Of a DNA stretch of 64,000 bases, positions 1-8,949 are shown one piece after another; position 1 is the first letter of the stretch, and each line of letters begins with the position of its first letter. The notes beneath the pieces were generated by a model, which did not search any database, had not been told where the DNA came from, and was given only the letters and a program-made list of their open reading frames with translations. The DNA comes from Photobacterium indicum (GTDB lineage Bacteria > Pseudomonadota > Gammaproteobacteria > Enterobacterales > Vibrionaceae). The position numbers and the translations under genes are program-made. The DNA lies in assembly GCF_003026215.1 (NCBI RefSeq), contig NZ_PYOC01000007.1:186001-250000 (forward strand), written 5' to 3'.

Positions 1-608
1 TTAGGTTGTACGTAATTTCTTTTTGGATCACGCACTGCAACGTCGCGAGTAAAGTTTTCTCCCAACGTTACACCAGAGCCTTTAATTAAAATAAACTCTG
101 TTTGTTCATTTAATTCACCTAATTTAGTCCGTAGCTTAATGACGGCTTGCTTATTGTCTTCACCATTAGACTTAATCCAACGAACGACAGGGCGTTCTAT
201 CGATTTGCCACCACTTGTAAATTTAACCCAACTTTTTCCATCACGTTCAAAATTTTGTACATCTGAGGATCCAATTGTCGATACCTTACTATTAGTATCA
301 ACCTTCACTTTGACATGCGCCTGCACTTCATCAAACCAAACCCACTCTTGTGCACCAAGAATCAACTTCCCATCTTTAGTTTTCGTCACGACAGGCACTG
401 GCTTAGGTTTCTTTTCAGGTACAGGTTTAACCTCTGGCAAAGGCTTAATTTCAGGTTTAACTTCTGGAGTAATCACTTCAGGAATACTTGGCTCAACCAT
501 TGGAACCTCTTTACCTACTTCAGGCTGTTTTTCTGGCTCCTGAATACTTTTTTGCTGCGCACAGCCAACAAGTAGCAACACACAAAAACCAGTAACAATC
601 TTTTTCAT
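1..608 (-). CDS. Lipoprotein with RimK-associated (ATP-dependent) zinc protease/retropepsin-like domain, partial
   Basis: The start ATG lies at 606-608 and the frame is still open at base 1, so the C-terminus is outside the window. The product begins with a lipoprotein signal (LLLVGC lipobox, Cys about residue 16), then a long Pro/Glu/Lys/Val-rich linker of about 50 residues that could span the periplasm. After the linker comes a domain resembling the COG4067/PF05618 family: a W-x-x-F-D-E-V stretch, then VDTNSKVST, then FERDGKSWVKF, and later RDVAVRDPK. In that family a D-T-G-A loop is usual; here it reads D-T-N-S, so activity may be altered. The family name is my recognition from motif layout, not a search result. 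Confidence 0.65.
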   Translation of the reverse strand, partial: MKKIVTGFCVLLLVGCAQQKSIQEPEKQPEVGKEVPMVEPSIPEVITPEVKPEIKPLPEVKPVPEKKPKPVPVVTKTKDGKLILGAQEWVWFDEVQAHVKVKVDTNSKVSTIGSSDVQNFERDGKSWVKFTSGGKSIERPVVRWIKSNGEDNKQAVIKLRTKLGELNEQTEFILIKGSGVTLGENFTRDVAVRDPKRNYVQP

Positions 609-687
609 TTATCGCATCCTTGGCACATTTTAGTTGACCATCTATTAGGTAACAATAATATCTAAAGTCATGATTATCCAGAAAGAT

Positions 688-1581
688 TTACGCCTGCTTA
701 TAAGCAGTGTTAAATCGATCAAGTTTACTGTTAATCCAAGATTCATCATACCAGCCGATATTACGACTATGTTTAGCGTCGTCCCACAAGCCTAAAAAGT
801 AACGACGAATTTCAAACCCTTCAATTAATGGAGATTTTTCATGATAACGAGCAACTAAGTTTAAATCTTCTCTTACATCAAACAAGTGAAAAATATCAAA
901 CTCTTTATGTTTAAAGCCGACATCGCAGGGATCGAGTAATCCTGATATTTTATATGTTTTCGGGTCAAAAAGAACATTTGCAATGTGGCAGTCATCATGA
1001 ACAAAAGAAGATTGATTATTAATCGGCGTTAATATTTCCGTTTTTTTCTCCCACAAAAACCTGTAAGCATCTTTTAATTCACAGGAAAATGGTGAAGCAC
1101 TACTTAGTACATACCGTAAGACAGGATACATCCACTGATCAAAAGCATCGATCAAAGATGGCTCAAACTTTTCAGGTGTAACTTCAAACCCTCGGGAGTC
1201 AGTGTGCTCATGTAATGCAATTAATATGTTTGTGTAATCTTCTCGGAACGTTTCTATCGCTTTGGGGTTATTAGGTAATTCATAAGCTGATATACCTTCT
1301 AGCCATTCAATCAGCATGTAATCGTAGCCCTCTGTACGACCAAAAAAGTACACTTCAGGCACAGGGCAAATCACTTTTTTTTTCAATAATCCAAGAGCTG
1401 TAACCTCTTTCTCTATTCGCCCAAATTCACGAGAAAATTTAACTACCACTTTTCCTTTGGGTGAAATAAGAAAAACAACCCAGCCATAGAATGTTTCTTG
1501 AATATTACTCACGTCAGGCTTTTGGCTAAACATCGCTTGATAAGCACTTTCAGCAATTCGCTTTAGCTGGAGCTTATTCAT
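688..1581 (-). CDS. APH-like phosphotransferase family protein
   Basis: This 297-residue cytoplasmic protein has the layout of the aminoglycoside/choline/homoserine kinase-like fold. A catalytic-loop motif HDDCHIANVLF lies near residue 195, followed about 17 residues later by LLDPCDVG, which corresponds to the metal-binding Asp of the family. The N-terminal part contains VVVKFSREFGR, the likely ATP-contacting lysine, and IEWLEG in the hinge region. The start is supported by AAGGATATT ahead of the ATG. The substrate cannot be read from the sequence; small-molecule kinases of this fold act on sugars, amino alcohols or antibiotics. There is no resistance-gene context. It is transcribed alone, leftward. 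Confidence 0.7.
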   Translation of the reverse strand: MNKLQLKRIAESAYQAMFSQKPDVSNIQETFYGWVVFLISPKGKVVVKFSREFGRIEKEVTALGLLKKKVICPVPEVYFFGRTEGYDYMLIEWLEGISAYELPNNPKAIETFREDYTNILIALHEHTDSRGFEVTPEKFEPSLIDAFDQWMYPVLRYVLSSASPFSCELKDAYRFLWEKKTEILTPINNQSSFVHDDCHIANVLFDPKTYKISGLLDPCDVGFKHKEFDIFHLFDVREDLNLVARYHEKSPLIEGFEIRRYFLGLWDDAKHSRNIGWYDESWINSKLDRFNTAYKQA

Positions 1582-1793
1582 AATAATATCCTTATACTAA
1601 CCTAACATTACTGACCACTTTAAAAATTTTATTCCACTAAAGAATAAACATTAAATATTTTATAGTTTTAATTAACATCAACAAGAGTGCAATAAAACGC
1701 ATAATAATACTAGTGATTTATTTAAATACTAATTTAGTAATTAAGAAGAAAGAACTATTCGTTAACCATATAAAATAACGGTGACGTTATTTA

Positions 1794-1816
1794 AAAGAGG
1801 TAAATAATACCTCTTT
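1794..1816 (-). terminator. Probable rho-independent terminator of the 1830-2501 gene pair
   Basis: Perfect 9-bp arms AAAGAGGTA and TACCTCTTT with a 5-nt loop lie just past the stop of the 78-residue gene. On the minus strand the stem is followed by TTTTAAAT. Confidence 0.6.
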
Positions 1817-1829
1817 CTATATAACGACA

Positions 1830-2066
1830 TTAATATTTTTGTATAGCAATTCCAATTTCGTTAGACAATTCCTTTAACTGCTCTTCATTGTCTAATCGTA
1901 TAGACCAGTTTATTCCACTTCCTGTTGCTGTTATTACATTAGCACCGCCAATCAATGTAACTTCATCGACTTGCGCTTGCAGTGTCACTTTTGCAGCGCT
2001 TTCAATACGAATAACAAGCTCATGTTGATTGGCTATGATTTTACCTTCTGAAAACGTCATTAACAT
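1830..2066 (-). CDS. Small conserved protein, DUF3389-like
   Basis: A 78-residue protein with alternating hydrophobic/polar residues, suggesting a small beta-rich fold, and no signal peptide. Its ATG directly follows the TAA of the upstream thioesterase gene (TAAATG), so the two are almost certainly co-transcribed and translationally coupled. A second in-frame ATG lies two codons in. I associate it tentatively with the small Vibrionaceae family DUF3389; no function is known to me. The hairpin at 1794-1816 closes the unit. Confidence 0.6.
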   Translation of the reverse strand: MLMTFSEGKIIANQHELVIRIESAAKVTLQAQVDEVTLIGGANVITATGSGINWSIRLDNEEQLKELSNEIGIAIQKY

Positions 2067-2501
2067 TTATTGTTCTTTCTTTTTATGTTGCATCACTGCC
2101 ATAGTAATTCGACTAGTACAAACAAGTCGCTCTCTCTCGTCACTAATTTCAATTTGCCATACTTGCGTTGTAACACCGATATGAAGTGGTGTAGCTTTTC
2201 CCGTCACATTGCCTGTTCGCATAGCACGGATATGATTGGCATTAATATCTAAACCAACACAATATTTTTTTTCATCCACACACATATTTGCCGCAATTGA
2301 GCCTAATGTTTCAGCTAATACCACCGATGCTCCGCCATGTAGCATACCAAGTGGTTGATGCGTTTTAGGCTCTACTGGCATGGTTGCCGATAGGCTATTA
2401 TCATCAAACGATGAATATTTAATCCCTAAATGTTCAACCAGTGTATTCAATGATGTTTGGTTTAGGGTATCGAGCGTAAAAGCTTTCTTCCAAATTGTCA
2501 T
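2067..2501 (-). CDS. Hotdog-fold acyl-CoA thioesterase, MenI/YdiI/EntH type
   Basis: The 144-residue product has the hallmark of the PaaI/YdiI thioesterase group: LGMLHGGASVVLAETLGS near residues 51-68, in which the Glu is the likely general base, then AANMC and DINANHIRAMRTGNV. Length and motif order match E. coli YdiI (MenI) and EntH. MenI hydrolyses 1,4-dihydroxy-2-naphthoyl-CoA in menaquinone synthesis; EntH proofreads enterobactin synthesis. Which role applies here cannot be decided without phylogeny. The start has AGGT seven bases upstream. It is coupled to the small downstream gene. Confidence 0.8.
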   Translation of the reverse strand: MTIWKKAFTLDTLNQTSLNTLVEHLGIKYSSFDDNSLSATMPVEPKTHQPLGMLHGGASVVLAETLGSIAANMCVDEKKYCVGLDINANHIRAMRTGNVTGKATPLHIGVTTQVWQIEISDERERLVCTSRITMAVMQHKKKEQ

Positions 2502-2651
2502 TAATTTACCTAACGTTCGGTTCTACTCTGTAGATAGAATACCAGTTAACCTTCGTAATTCCATCGAATTACCACCAGCCATTCAATTTGCATATAAATA
2601 ACAATTAAATAAGCGCCTTGCCTAGAGCACAACAAATACTCGCTGATACGA

Positions 2652-2675
2652 GCATCTTGAGGTAACTTGGGTATA
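2652..2675 (+). repeat. Dispersed intergenic repeat, copy A
   Basis: The top strand reads GCATCTTGAGGTAACTTGGG followed by TATA. Near-identical copies occur in either orientation at 23957, 24077 and 28790, and weaker ones at 25353 and possibly 63028. This copy sits in the gap between the divergent thioesterase and M48 genes. Confidence 0.75.
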
Positions 2676-2734
2676 GATAGTCGCGTCATAATAGACACAT
2701 AATTTATAATTAAGGAATGGAAGGAGTCATTCAT

Positions 2735-3526
2735 ATGAAACTACAGCATCCTCTATTTTTAACGGTATTAATAGCATCGTCACTTACTCTTACTGCGTGC
2801 TCGAGTTCTCCCACTGGCCGCCAGCAAGTTTTACTTTTTTCGGGTAACGATATGTCTCAGCTTGGTGCTCAGTCATTTGAAGAATTGAAAAAGCAAGAGA
2901 AGATCAACACTGATGCTAAAACTAACCAATACGTTCAATGCGTTACAAGCGCAATCACAACACAATTAGGTCCACAGCCTGACTTTGACCAATGGGAAGT
3001 CGTTGTTTTTGATAGCGACCAAGTTAATGCATTTGCTCTCCCTGGTGGTAAAATTGGCGTCTACACAGGGTTACTTAACGTTGCTAAAAATCAAGATCAA
3101 TTAGCAACTGTTATTGGTCATGAAATTGGGCATGTAATGGCGCAGCATAGTAATGAAAGGTTATCTCGTAGCCAGCTCGCAAATGCAGGTTTAGAGCTTA
3201 CCAATATTGCCATGAGCGGTACTCAATACCAAGGTGCAGCAATGGCTGGTTTAGGCTTAGGTGTTCAATATGGCGTACTTATGCCTTATGGACGAGCACA
3301 AGAATCTGAATCAGATATTATTGGATTAAGGTTAATGGCTCAGTCAGGGTTTGACCCATACCAAAGTGTTGAGCTATGGAAAAATATGGCAAAAGCATCA
3401 GGAGGAAATCAACCTCCAGAGTTACTATCAACTCACCCATCTCATGCAACGCGTATTGATGATTTAAAAGCTGAAATAGCTCAACTACCAGCAACAAATA
3501 CAAAGCGACAAAGCTGTACGTTATAG
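2735..3526 (+). CDS. M48-family metalloprotease lipoprotein (LoiP/YggG-like)
   Basis: A 263-residue exported protein with a lipobox ending LTAC (Cys22), so it is probably anchored in the outer membrane facing the periplasm. The zinc site HEIGH is at residues 129-133, and the third ligand motif E-x3-D is at about 190-194 (QESESD). Family members such as LoiP and BepA degrade or repair damaged outer-membrane proteins. The start was placed at 2735 rather than at the in-frame ATG at 2717, because an AAGGAG lies eight bases before 2735 and the signal peptide begins there. It is monocistronic, with a hairpin after the stop. Confidence 0.85.
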   Translation: MKLQHPLFLTVLIASSLTLTACSSSPTGRQQVLLFSGNDMSQLGAQSFEELKKQEKINTDAKTNQYVQCVTSAITTQLGPQPDFDQWEVVVFDSDQVNAFALPGGKIGVYTGLLNVAKNQDQLATVIGHEIGHVMAQHSNERLSRSQLANAGLELTNIAMSGTQYQGAAMAGLGLGVQYGVLMPYGRAQESESDIIGLRLMAQSGFDPYQSVELWKNMAKASGGNQPPELLSTHPSHATRIDDLKAEIAQLPATNTKRQSCTL

Positions 3527-3547
3527 ACATTACGACTAACACTGAGT

Positions 3548-3576
3548 AATGCCGTTCAATTAATGTGAGCGGCATT
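3548..3576 (+). terminator. Possible terminator after M48 gene
   Basis: Arms AATGCCG and CGGCATT pair perfectly around a 15-nt loop, followed by GCTTTA. The U-tract is weak. Confidence 0.45.
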
Positions 3577-3775
3577 GCTTTACCCTTCTAAGTATCTCTA
3601 AAGTTATTAATATTACGGCCGCTATAACAACAAGAGAGCATACCCTAAAGCGATAACTGCATACCTCTAGCGATTGTCACACTCGAATCTCGCAGTTTTA
3701 AGCCGTATACGCATATATGTGATGCAATTTTCAACCACTCTTTTCTAGATTAATCACTCTTTATAGTTGGCTGTT

Positions 3776-5407
3776 ATGAACATAAATAACTTAACAATCA
3801 GAACAAAGTTCTATCTTTTGATTGGCGTGATTTTGTCAATCTTTGCTATCTCATTGCTTTTTATCAAATCAGCCAATGATCGAATTGCTAACAATTTCAA
3901 TCAATTCTATACACAAAACTTCGCGGTTTCATTGTTATTTGAAGAAGTCAAAGATACGCAAACCGAGATTATGTTGAATGTTCGAGGATTGCAGATTGCT
4001 TACTTGCTGAACCTTTCAAATCAGGTTGATGGCTATGTGTCGAGTATTAATAAAAACATGGCGGATACCCCGCAGTTATTGAATGCCTTATCCAAAGACT
4101 TTGCCGGTGATGCAACGACTACAACTAAACTTAGGCAAGTAGTAACAACTTTTCAGAACAATTCATCGGCTTTCATTAAGGCAATGGAAAATGCGCCAGA
4201 TAATAAAGCCCCTTTTTCTGTATTCTCAGATTACCGTGATGCATATTCCGCCCTTAACGAGTTCTTTAATGATTTTCAAAAAATGAATTATAGCGCAGCG
4301 GATACCGCAAATAAGGACGCCAATAATGCAATTAGTTATGCGAATTATGTCTTCTATTTATCCATAATTATTTCAGTTGCCATCGCTGTAATCTTTAGTC
4401 AATTCTTATCAAAAAAAATTACTAATAGTATTAAGCATGTAATGGATACTGCGCACGCACTGGCCAAAGGCAAACTGAATGTGTCGTGTGTTGTTGACGG
4501 AAAAGATGAAATAGCCGAACTCAGCTGTGCATTGAATACCACGATTCAAAACCTGAACAATACACTTTCTGCTATTAATAGCTCGACGCAGATTGTCGAT
4601 ACCAATAGTCAAACACTACTAGAAGCTAATAATAATATTCAAATTTCAGCTTCTGAAGTGTCTGATCACACTGTACAGGTTGTAACGGCCATTGAAGAAT
4701 TGACGATCACCAGCATGAATATCGCCGACAATACTTCTGAATCTGCGCAAACTTCAGATACCATGGCGGTGCTGGCTAACAAAGGGATCGACTCTTCAAA
4801 TCAGACTAAAGACGCAGTTATTAAACTGGTTGGTAATCTGAATGAAACTGCCAATGTCGTTGGCCTGCTAAAAGACGAATCAACAAGAATCGAAAGTATC
4901 CTCGATGTGATTCGTAATATTGCTGAACAAACAAACCTGCTTGCCCTCAATGCAGCCATTGAAGCTGCACGAGCTGGTGAGCAAGGACGTGGATTCGCTG
5001 TTGTTGCCGATGAAGTAAGAAGCCTTGCTCAACGTTCGCAATCATCCGTTAATGAAATCGAAGCCATGCTGAATCAACTCAGCTCAGCTTGTGAAAATGC
5101 AGTTAAAATGATGTTTGACAGCACTGAAATTGCCACTTCAGCTGAAGGAAAAGTGGTAGAAAGTAACCAGATGATTGAAGACATTCTAGAATTGATTCAT
5201 CAAGTCAATGATCAGACGCAGCAAATTGCCACGGCCGCTGAGCAACAAAGTGCTGTCGCAACTGAGATCAGCGGTAACATGCATACTGTACAAGAATTAA
5301 CTCAAAAATCAGCAACCATTTGTGCCGAAACAGCAAGCTGCAGTGATGAAATGAATCAGGTTAGCAAGCAAGTATTGAAACAAGTTCAATTCTTCGAACT
5401 TTGCTAG
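3776..5407 (+). CDS. Methyl-accepting chemotaxis protein
   Basis: A transducer of about 543 residues. TM1 is at residues 8-30, a helical periplasmic sensor region of about 160 residues with no Cache-like motif comes next, TM2 is near 188-210, and a HAMP segment follows ([20 protein letters not shown]). The cytoplasmic domain contains the universal hairpin tip motif [20 protein letters not shown] and continues [18 protein letters not shown]. It relays ligand signals to CheA/CheW at a cell pole. The ATG at 3776 is preferred over the in-frame TTG at 3767. The ligand is unknown. There is no CheB/CheR-tethering pentapeptide at the C-terminus, which ends QFFELC. Confidence 0.93.
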   Translation: MNINNLTIRTKFYLLIGVILSIFAISLLFIKSANDRIANNFNQFYTQNFAVSLLFEEVKDTQTEIMLNVRGLQIAYLLNLSNQVDGYVSSINKNMADTPQLLNALSKDFAGDATTTTKLRQVVTTFQNNSSAFIKAMENAPDNKAPFSVFSDYRDAYSALNEFFNDFQKMNYSAADTANKDANNAISYANYVFYLSIIISVAIAVIFSQFLSKKITNSIKHVMDTAHALAKGKLNVSCVVDGKDEIAELSCALNTTIQNLNNTLSAINSSTQIVDTNSQTLLEANNNIQISASEVSDHTVQVVTAIEELTITSMNIADNTSESAQTSDTMAVLANKGIDSSNQTKDAVIKLVGNLNETANVVGLLKDESTRIESILDVIRNIAEQTNLLALNAAIEAARAGEQGRGFAVVADEVRSLAQRSQSSVNEIEAMLNQLSSACENAVKMMFDSTEIATSAEGKVVESNQMIEDILELIHQVNDQTQQIATAAEQQSAVATEISGNMHTVQELTQKSATICAETASCSDEMNQVSKQVLKQVQFFELC

Positions 5408-5435
5408 CCTACCCTACTTCATGACAGTCCAACTT

Positions 5436-5457
5436 ACTGCATCTCTGGTGATGCAGT
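5436..5457. terminator. Hairpin between convergent MCP and YyaL/DsbD-alpha genes
   Basis: ACTGCATC and GATGCAGT form an 8-bp perfect stem with a 6-nt loop in the 92-bp convergent gap. No T-run follows on either side, so intrinsic termination is uncertain. Confidence 0.35.
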
Positions 5458-5499
5458 GGCTGGATTTGTGGTTAACATTAAGTGGGGTGTAACAGAAGC

Positions 5500-7854
5500 T
5501 TAATCTAAGTATATTGGCGCTATCCGAACAGTTTCTGGCGGCAAGCACATTTTATCATTACATGCTTGTAACCGTATGTTTATTAATAAATAATTAGAAG
5601 CTACTGGCTGAACTATATTTCCTGTCAATTTCAGCTCGTCTTCATATAATGATAATTCTTGCTGACTGAAACTAAGCGATTTCAGATGACCGTCAGGGTA
5701 CTGCATCGTCAGGTCTGCGGTTGTAGGATAAACAAGTTCAACAGTGGTAGGGATCAAGTTGGATTGCAATGGCTGTGTACTATTGATATGCCAGCCATTT
5801 GAAATCATCAAGGTTAACGTTAACTGTTTTTTATTCTGTCTAAATTCAGCATGAATTTTAATATTACCTTTTGCCGCATATTTCACAGGCTTGATGTTGG
5901 CTTGAAGTGATTCATCAACTGCAGCCAACATGGCGATAAATGCGATTGGATTTTGGTTTATTGTAGACGCATTGTAACTGATAAATTCTTTGATCTGACT
6001 CTGCTTAACAAATTGCCCACTTCGCTGATGCAACATGACCATAGCCATAAGCATTGCAGAATTTCCTGAAGCAATGGTGTTATCTGTCACATCTTTATTA
6101 CGTAAAAAAAACTGTTCATTTTGATCGAACGCTGTATTAAAGAAGCTTCCTGATTTTTTATCCTGGAACATTCTCACTGCTTGAAGATAGATAAGATGCG
6201 AGCGCGTTAGCCAAATATCTTTATCGGTAACATCGTATAACGTCAACATAGCCTGAATATAATGCCCATAGTCACCTAACGTCGCAGAAGCAGAACTTTT
6301 GTTTGAATCAATTAAACGGGAAGATGATCCTTGATCATTTATCGCATGTTGCCATATTGCTTCAGCACACTGATCTGCAACACGAATATACTCAGGAGTA
6401 TTAAATACCAGACCACTGTTTGCCAATGCACTTATCATCAAAGCGCTCCATTCAACTATTTGTTTTTTGTCCTTAAAAGGCGGAATGCGCTCAGCTCGTT
6501 TTTGATAAAGCTTCTGTCGAATTCCTGCTATTTTTGTTAATAGTATCTGGTAATCAATATCGTTAGCTTCGGCAACTGATTCAAGACCGTTGGGTAAATA
6601 AAGGATATTTTTATGGTTAAAATTGCCTTCCTGTCTAATACCATATAATTTCCGTACAAAATCTGTTTCTCCCGGTGTAAATAAAGAAGCAATATCTATG
6701 TCATGCCACAAATAAAACTTACCTTCATTATTCTCACTATCAGCATCAGTTGCAGAATAGAAACAAGCCTTATCGGAACGCATTTCATTAAGTACATAAT
6801 TCAAGGTTTCAATAACGATACGTTTATATTCATTATCACCACTATAAAACCAAGCATTAGTATAAACATCTACTAATAGCGCTTGATTAAATAGCATTTT
6901 TTCGAAGTGGGGAATTCGCCAGGCCTTATCAGTTGCATAGCGATGAAAACCTCCTGCAACCTGATCGTAAATCCCACCTTGTAAAAGAGCATCTAACTCT
7001 CGGCTAATAAACTCCCACTCTCGACTTAAAGCGAAATAATCAACTGTTTTCAATTTCCGAAGCAGTAACATTAATATTAATTCCCGTGGAAACTTTGGAA
7101 TGTGATCGACTCCTCCCCACCTCTTATCCTCAGAGCTAAGTATTTTTATTATGGTTTGATCAATCAAAGACGGGGAAATTGTATCCGCCACGCTGGCCAC
7201 TTTTTGTTGCTCTTGAATTTCCTGATAAATTTCAATGGCTGACTTAAGCAAAAATTGATGATCATTTGTCCACTTATCTTGTACTTGCTCAAGTAAATCG
7301 ACAAAATCTGGTCGCGAAAAATATGAGGCGGCAAAAAATGGCTTACTATCATGGGTTAGAAAGCTTGAAACCGGCCACCCCGCCTTACCTGAAAAAACTA
7401 GAGCCGCTTTGATATAAAAACCATCAATATCAGGACGTAAATCTCGATCAACCTTGATACTAATGAAGTACTTATTGAGTATCCGTGCCACCTCTTCATT
7501 ATCAAAGCTCTCAGCTTCCATTACATGACACCAATGACAAGTTGAATAACCTATAGATAAAAAGATTGGCTTATTCTCTCGACGGGCAGCATCAAAGGCT
7601 TCCTTACCCCATGCATACCAGTTAACGGGGTTATGAGCATGTTGTAAAAGGTAAGGCGAATTTTCCAATATCAGCCGATTGGTGTAGACCGGAGTACCTA
7701 TTTTTGATAAATATTGAGTTCTAACCTGGTATTGACCTTGCCTACTTAAGCGAGCTTGTTCCAAGTCGAGTTCAAGGGTATTTTCCAACCCTTTGCAATA
7801 TACGACGGGGCAAAGAAAGATAAGTAATAAAACTTGATAGTGGAATTTAAACAT
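5500..7854 (-). CDS. Exported YyaL/SSP411-type thioredoxin-domain protein fused to a DsbD N-terminal (alpha) domain
   Basis: A 784-residue protein starting with a clear Sec signal peptide (hydrophobic residues 6-19). The N-terminal half matches the DUF255/YyaL (spermatogenesis-associated protein 20) family: [19 protein letters not shown], then a thioredoxin-like active site STCHWCH with Cys106 and Cys109, then [13 protein letters not shown] long alpha/alpha-toroid region follows ([27 protein letters not shown]). The last 120 residues resemble the DsbD alpha domain, with the redox pair in [12 protein letters not shown] (Cys765, Cys770). YyaL proteins are usually cytoplasmic and lack such a tail. 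The gene diverges from the Nap-like operon across a 430-bp AT-rich gap, suggesting periplasmic thiol reduction during assembly or repair of that system; this role is inferred. Confidence 0.85.
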   Translation of the reverse strand: MFKFHYQVLLLIFLCPVVYCKGLENTLELDLEQARLSRQGQYQVRTQYLSKIGTPVYTNRLILENSPYLLQHAHNPVNWYAWGKEAFDAARRENKPIFLSIGYSTCHWCHVMEAESFDNEEVARILNKYFISIKVDRDLRPDIDGFYIKAALVFSGKAGWPVSSFLTHDSKPFFAASYFSRPDFVDLLEQVQDKWTNDHQFLLKSAIEIYQEIQEQQKVASVADTISPSLIDQTIIKILSSEDKRWGGVDHIPKFPRELILMLLLRKLKTVDYFALSREWEFISRELDALLQGGIYDQVAGGFHRYATDKAWRIPHFEKMLFNQALLVDVYTNAWFYSGDNEYKRIVIETLNYVLNEMRSDKACFYSATDADSENNEGKFYLWHDIDIASLFTPGETDFVRKLYGIRQEGNFNHKNILYLPNGLESVAEANDIDYQILLTKIAGIRQKLYQKRAERIPPFKDKKQIVEWSALMISALANSGLVFNTPEYIRVADQCAEAIWQHAINDQGSSSRLIDSNKSSASATLGDYGHYIQAMLTLYDVTDKDIWLTRSHLIYLQAVRMFQDKKSGSFFNTAFDQNEQFFLRNKDVTDNTIASGNSAMLMAMVMLHQRSGQFVKQSQIKEFISYNASTINQNPIAFIAMLAAVDESLQANIKPVKYAAKGNIKIHAEFRQNKKQLTLTLMISNGWHINSTQPLQSNLIPTTVELVYPTTADLTMQYPDGHLKSLSFSQQELSLYEDELKLTGNIVQPVASNYLLINIRLQACNDKMCLPPETVRIAPIYLD

Positions 7855-8284
7855 ACTGAGAACTCTTTATAATAGCTTTCATTAATAGATAAATAGCTAA
7901 CAGTTGATATTTAAATGATCCAGATCAATATTTTAAAAGCAGAGAATTAAAATCAATTAAACAGACTGTCACCCATCATTACCTGTTACCAGTATAGTAA
8001 ATACCAATGTCAACATCATATTAAATAACAGCCTATTCGTTGCAATTGATTGATAACTTTATAATTAAAAATATAGAATTATGTTTACCTCAAAAAAAAC
8101 ACAATTAATTGGCTTGGTCGTTAATTAAAAATAAACCTTAGAATTAGATAATTTATAAGCTGACTCTTTCTTATTTAATAATAACCAACCCCATTTAATA
8201 TCAACCACGCCCAACAAAACAATAAAGTTGCGCAAGACAAAACATTGACTATATTTATTTTAAAAATAAATAAAGGAGCAGATC
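7855..8284. promoter_or_regulatory. Divergent regulatory region between thiol-redox gene and Nap-like operon
   Basis: This 430-bp gap is strikingly AT-rich and holds no convincing ORF. It contains a candidate FNR site (7915-7928) and, next to the operon start, a perfect 9-bp-arm AT palindrome ATTTATTTT-A-AAAATAAAT at 8253-8271. A TTGACT at 8245-8250 could be a -35 element. AAAGGAG at 8272-8278, six bases before GTG 8285, is the ribosome site of the first operon gene. Confidence 0.6.
7915..7928. promoter_or_regulatory. Candidate FNR (anaerobic regulator) binding site
   Basis: ATGAT-CCAG-ATCAA matches the FNR consensus TTGAT-N4-ATCAA at nine of ten positions. It is centred about 67 bp upstream of the leftward thiol-redox gene start and about 363 bp upstream of the rightward operon, so direct control of the leftward gene is the simpler reading. 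Confidence 0.5.
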
Positions 8285-8935
8285 GTGAATAGGGAAAATA
8301 CTTATTTTATCTCGTTGATGGCCTTCTGTGTCAACTTGCTGTTTGGTTCATTTAGCTTTGCGGCAAATAGTGAAAAAATGAAAGAAGGTGAAGCGCTTTA
8401 TAATCAGAACTGTGTTTTTTGCCATCAGCCAGATGCGATTGGCAAACCGGGGTTTGCCCCATCTTTATCCAATCCTGAGTTACTTTCAATTTCCTCCGAC
8501 AAATTCCTGATGTCCACAATTCGTGATGGTCGAAAAGGGACTGCCATGGCCCCTTACGCTCATCTTAACCGTGACGGCATTAGCGCCATTGTTACCTATT
8601 TACGCAGCCATGAAACCCTGCCCAATCGTTCTGCCTCTGTTGAGGCACAAAGACCTGCACAGGGCGATCCTCGTAAGGGAGAATTATGGTTCAGAGATAT
8701 CTGCGCGACCTGTCACGGCATTAAAGGGGATGGTTACCTTGCTGGTGGCTCTGGTTCAGCCATAGGGAAGATCGGCTTTTTAAGTAAGGCAAGCGATGGC
8801 TTTATTCGTGAAACCATCAAAAACGGTCGTTCCAATACCCGCATGTTGCCATTTTCTGGGCCGGACGGATTGGCAAATCTAAGTGAAACAGAAATCGAAG
8901 ATATCATTAGTTATATGCGCACATTAGGTAAGTAA
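8285..8935 (+). CDS. Periplasmic dihaem c-type cytochrome, first gene of Nap-like operon
   Basis: A 216-residue protein with a Sec signal peptide (cleavage near SFAAN, residue 27) and two class-I cytochrome c domains of about 90 residues. Haem motifs are CVFCH (43-47) and CATCH (140-144). Likely axial methionines are Met88 (GTAMAPY) and Met187 (TRMLPF). It starts with GTG, chosen because AAAGGAG lies six bases upstream. The stop is 14 bases before the molybdoenzyme gene. It is the best candidate for the direct electron donor to that enzyme, replacing NapB, which is absent; NapB has a different sequence. That role is inferred from position. Confidence 0.88.
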   Translation: MNRENTYFISLMAFCVNLLFGSFSFAANSEKMKEGEALYNQNCVFCHQPDAIGKPGFAPSLSNPELLSISSDKFLMSTIRDGRKGTAMAPYAHLNRDGISAIVTYLRSHETLPNRSASVEAQRPAQGDPRKGELWFRDICATCHGIKGDGYLAGGSGSAIGKIGFLSKASDGFIRETIKNGRSNTRMLPFSGPDGLANLSETEIEDIISYMRTLGK

Positions 8936-8949
8936 AGGAGTTATATACC

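Noticed and set aside
139..575. Two overlapping rightward ORFs inside the first gene
   Set aside because: Antisense shadows of the Pro/Lys-rich lipoprotein; no start signals.
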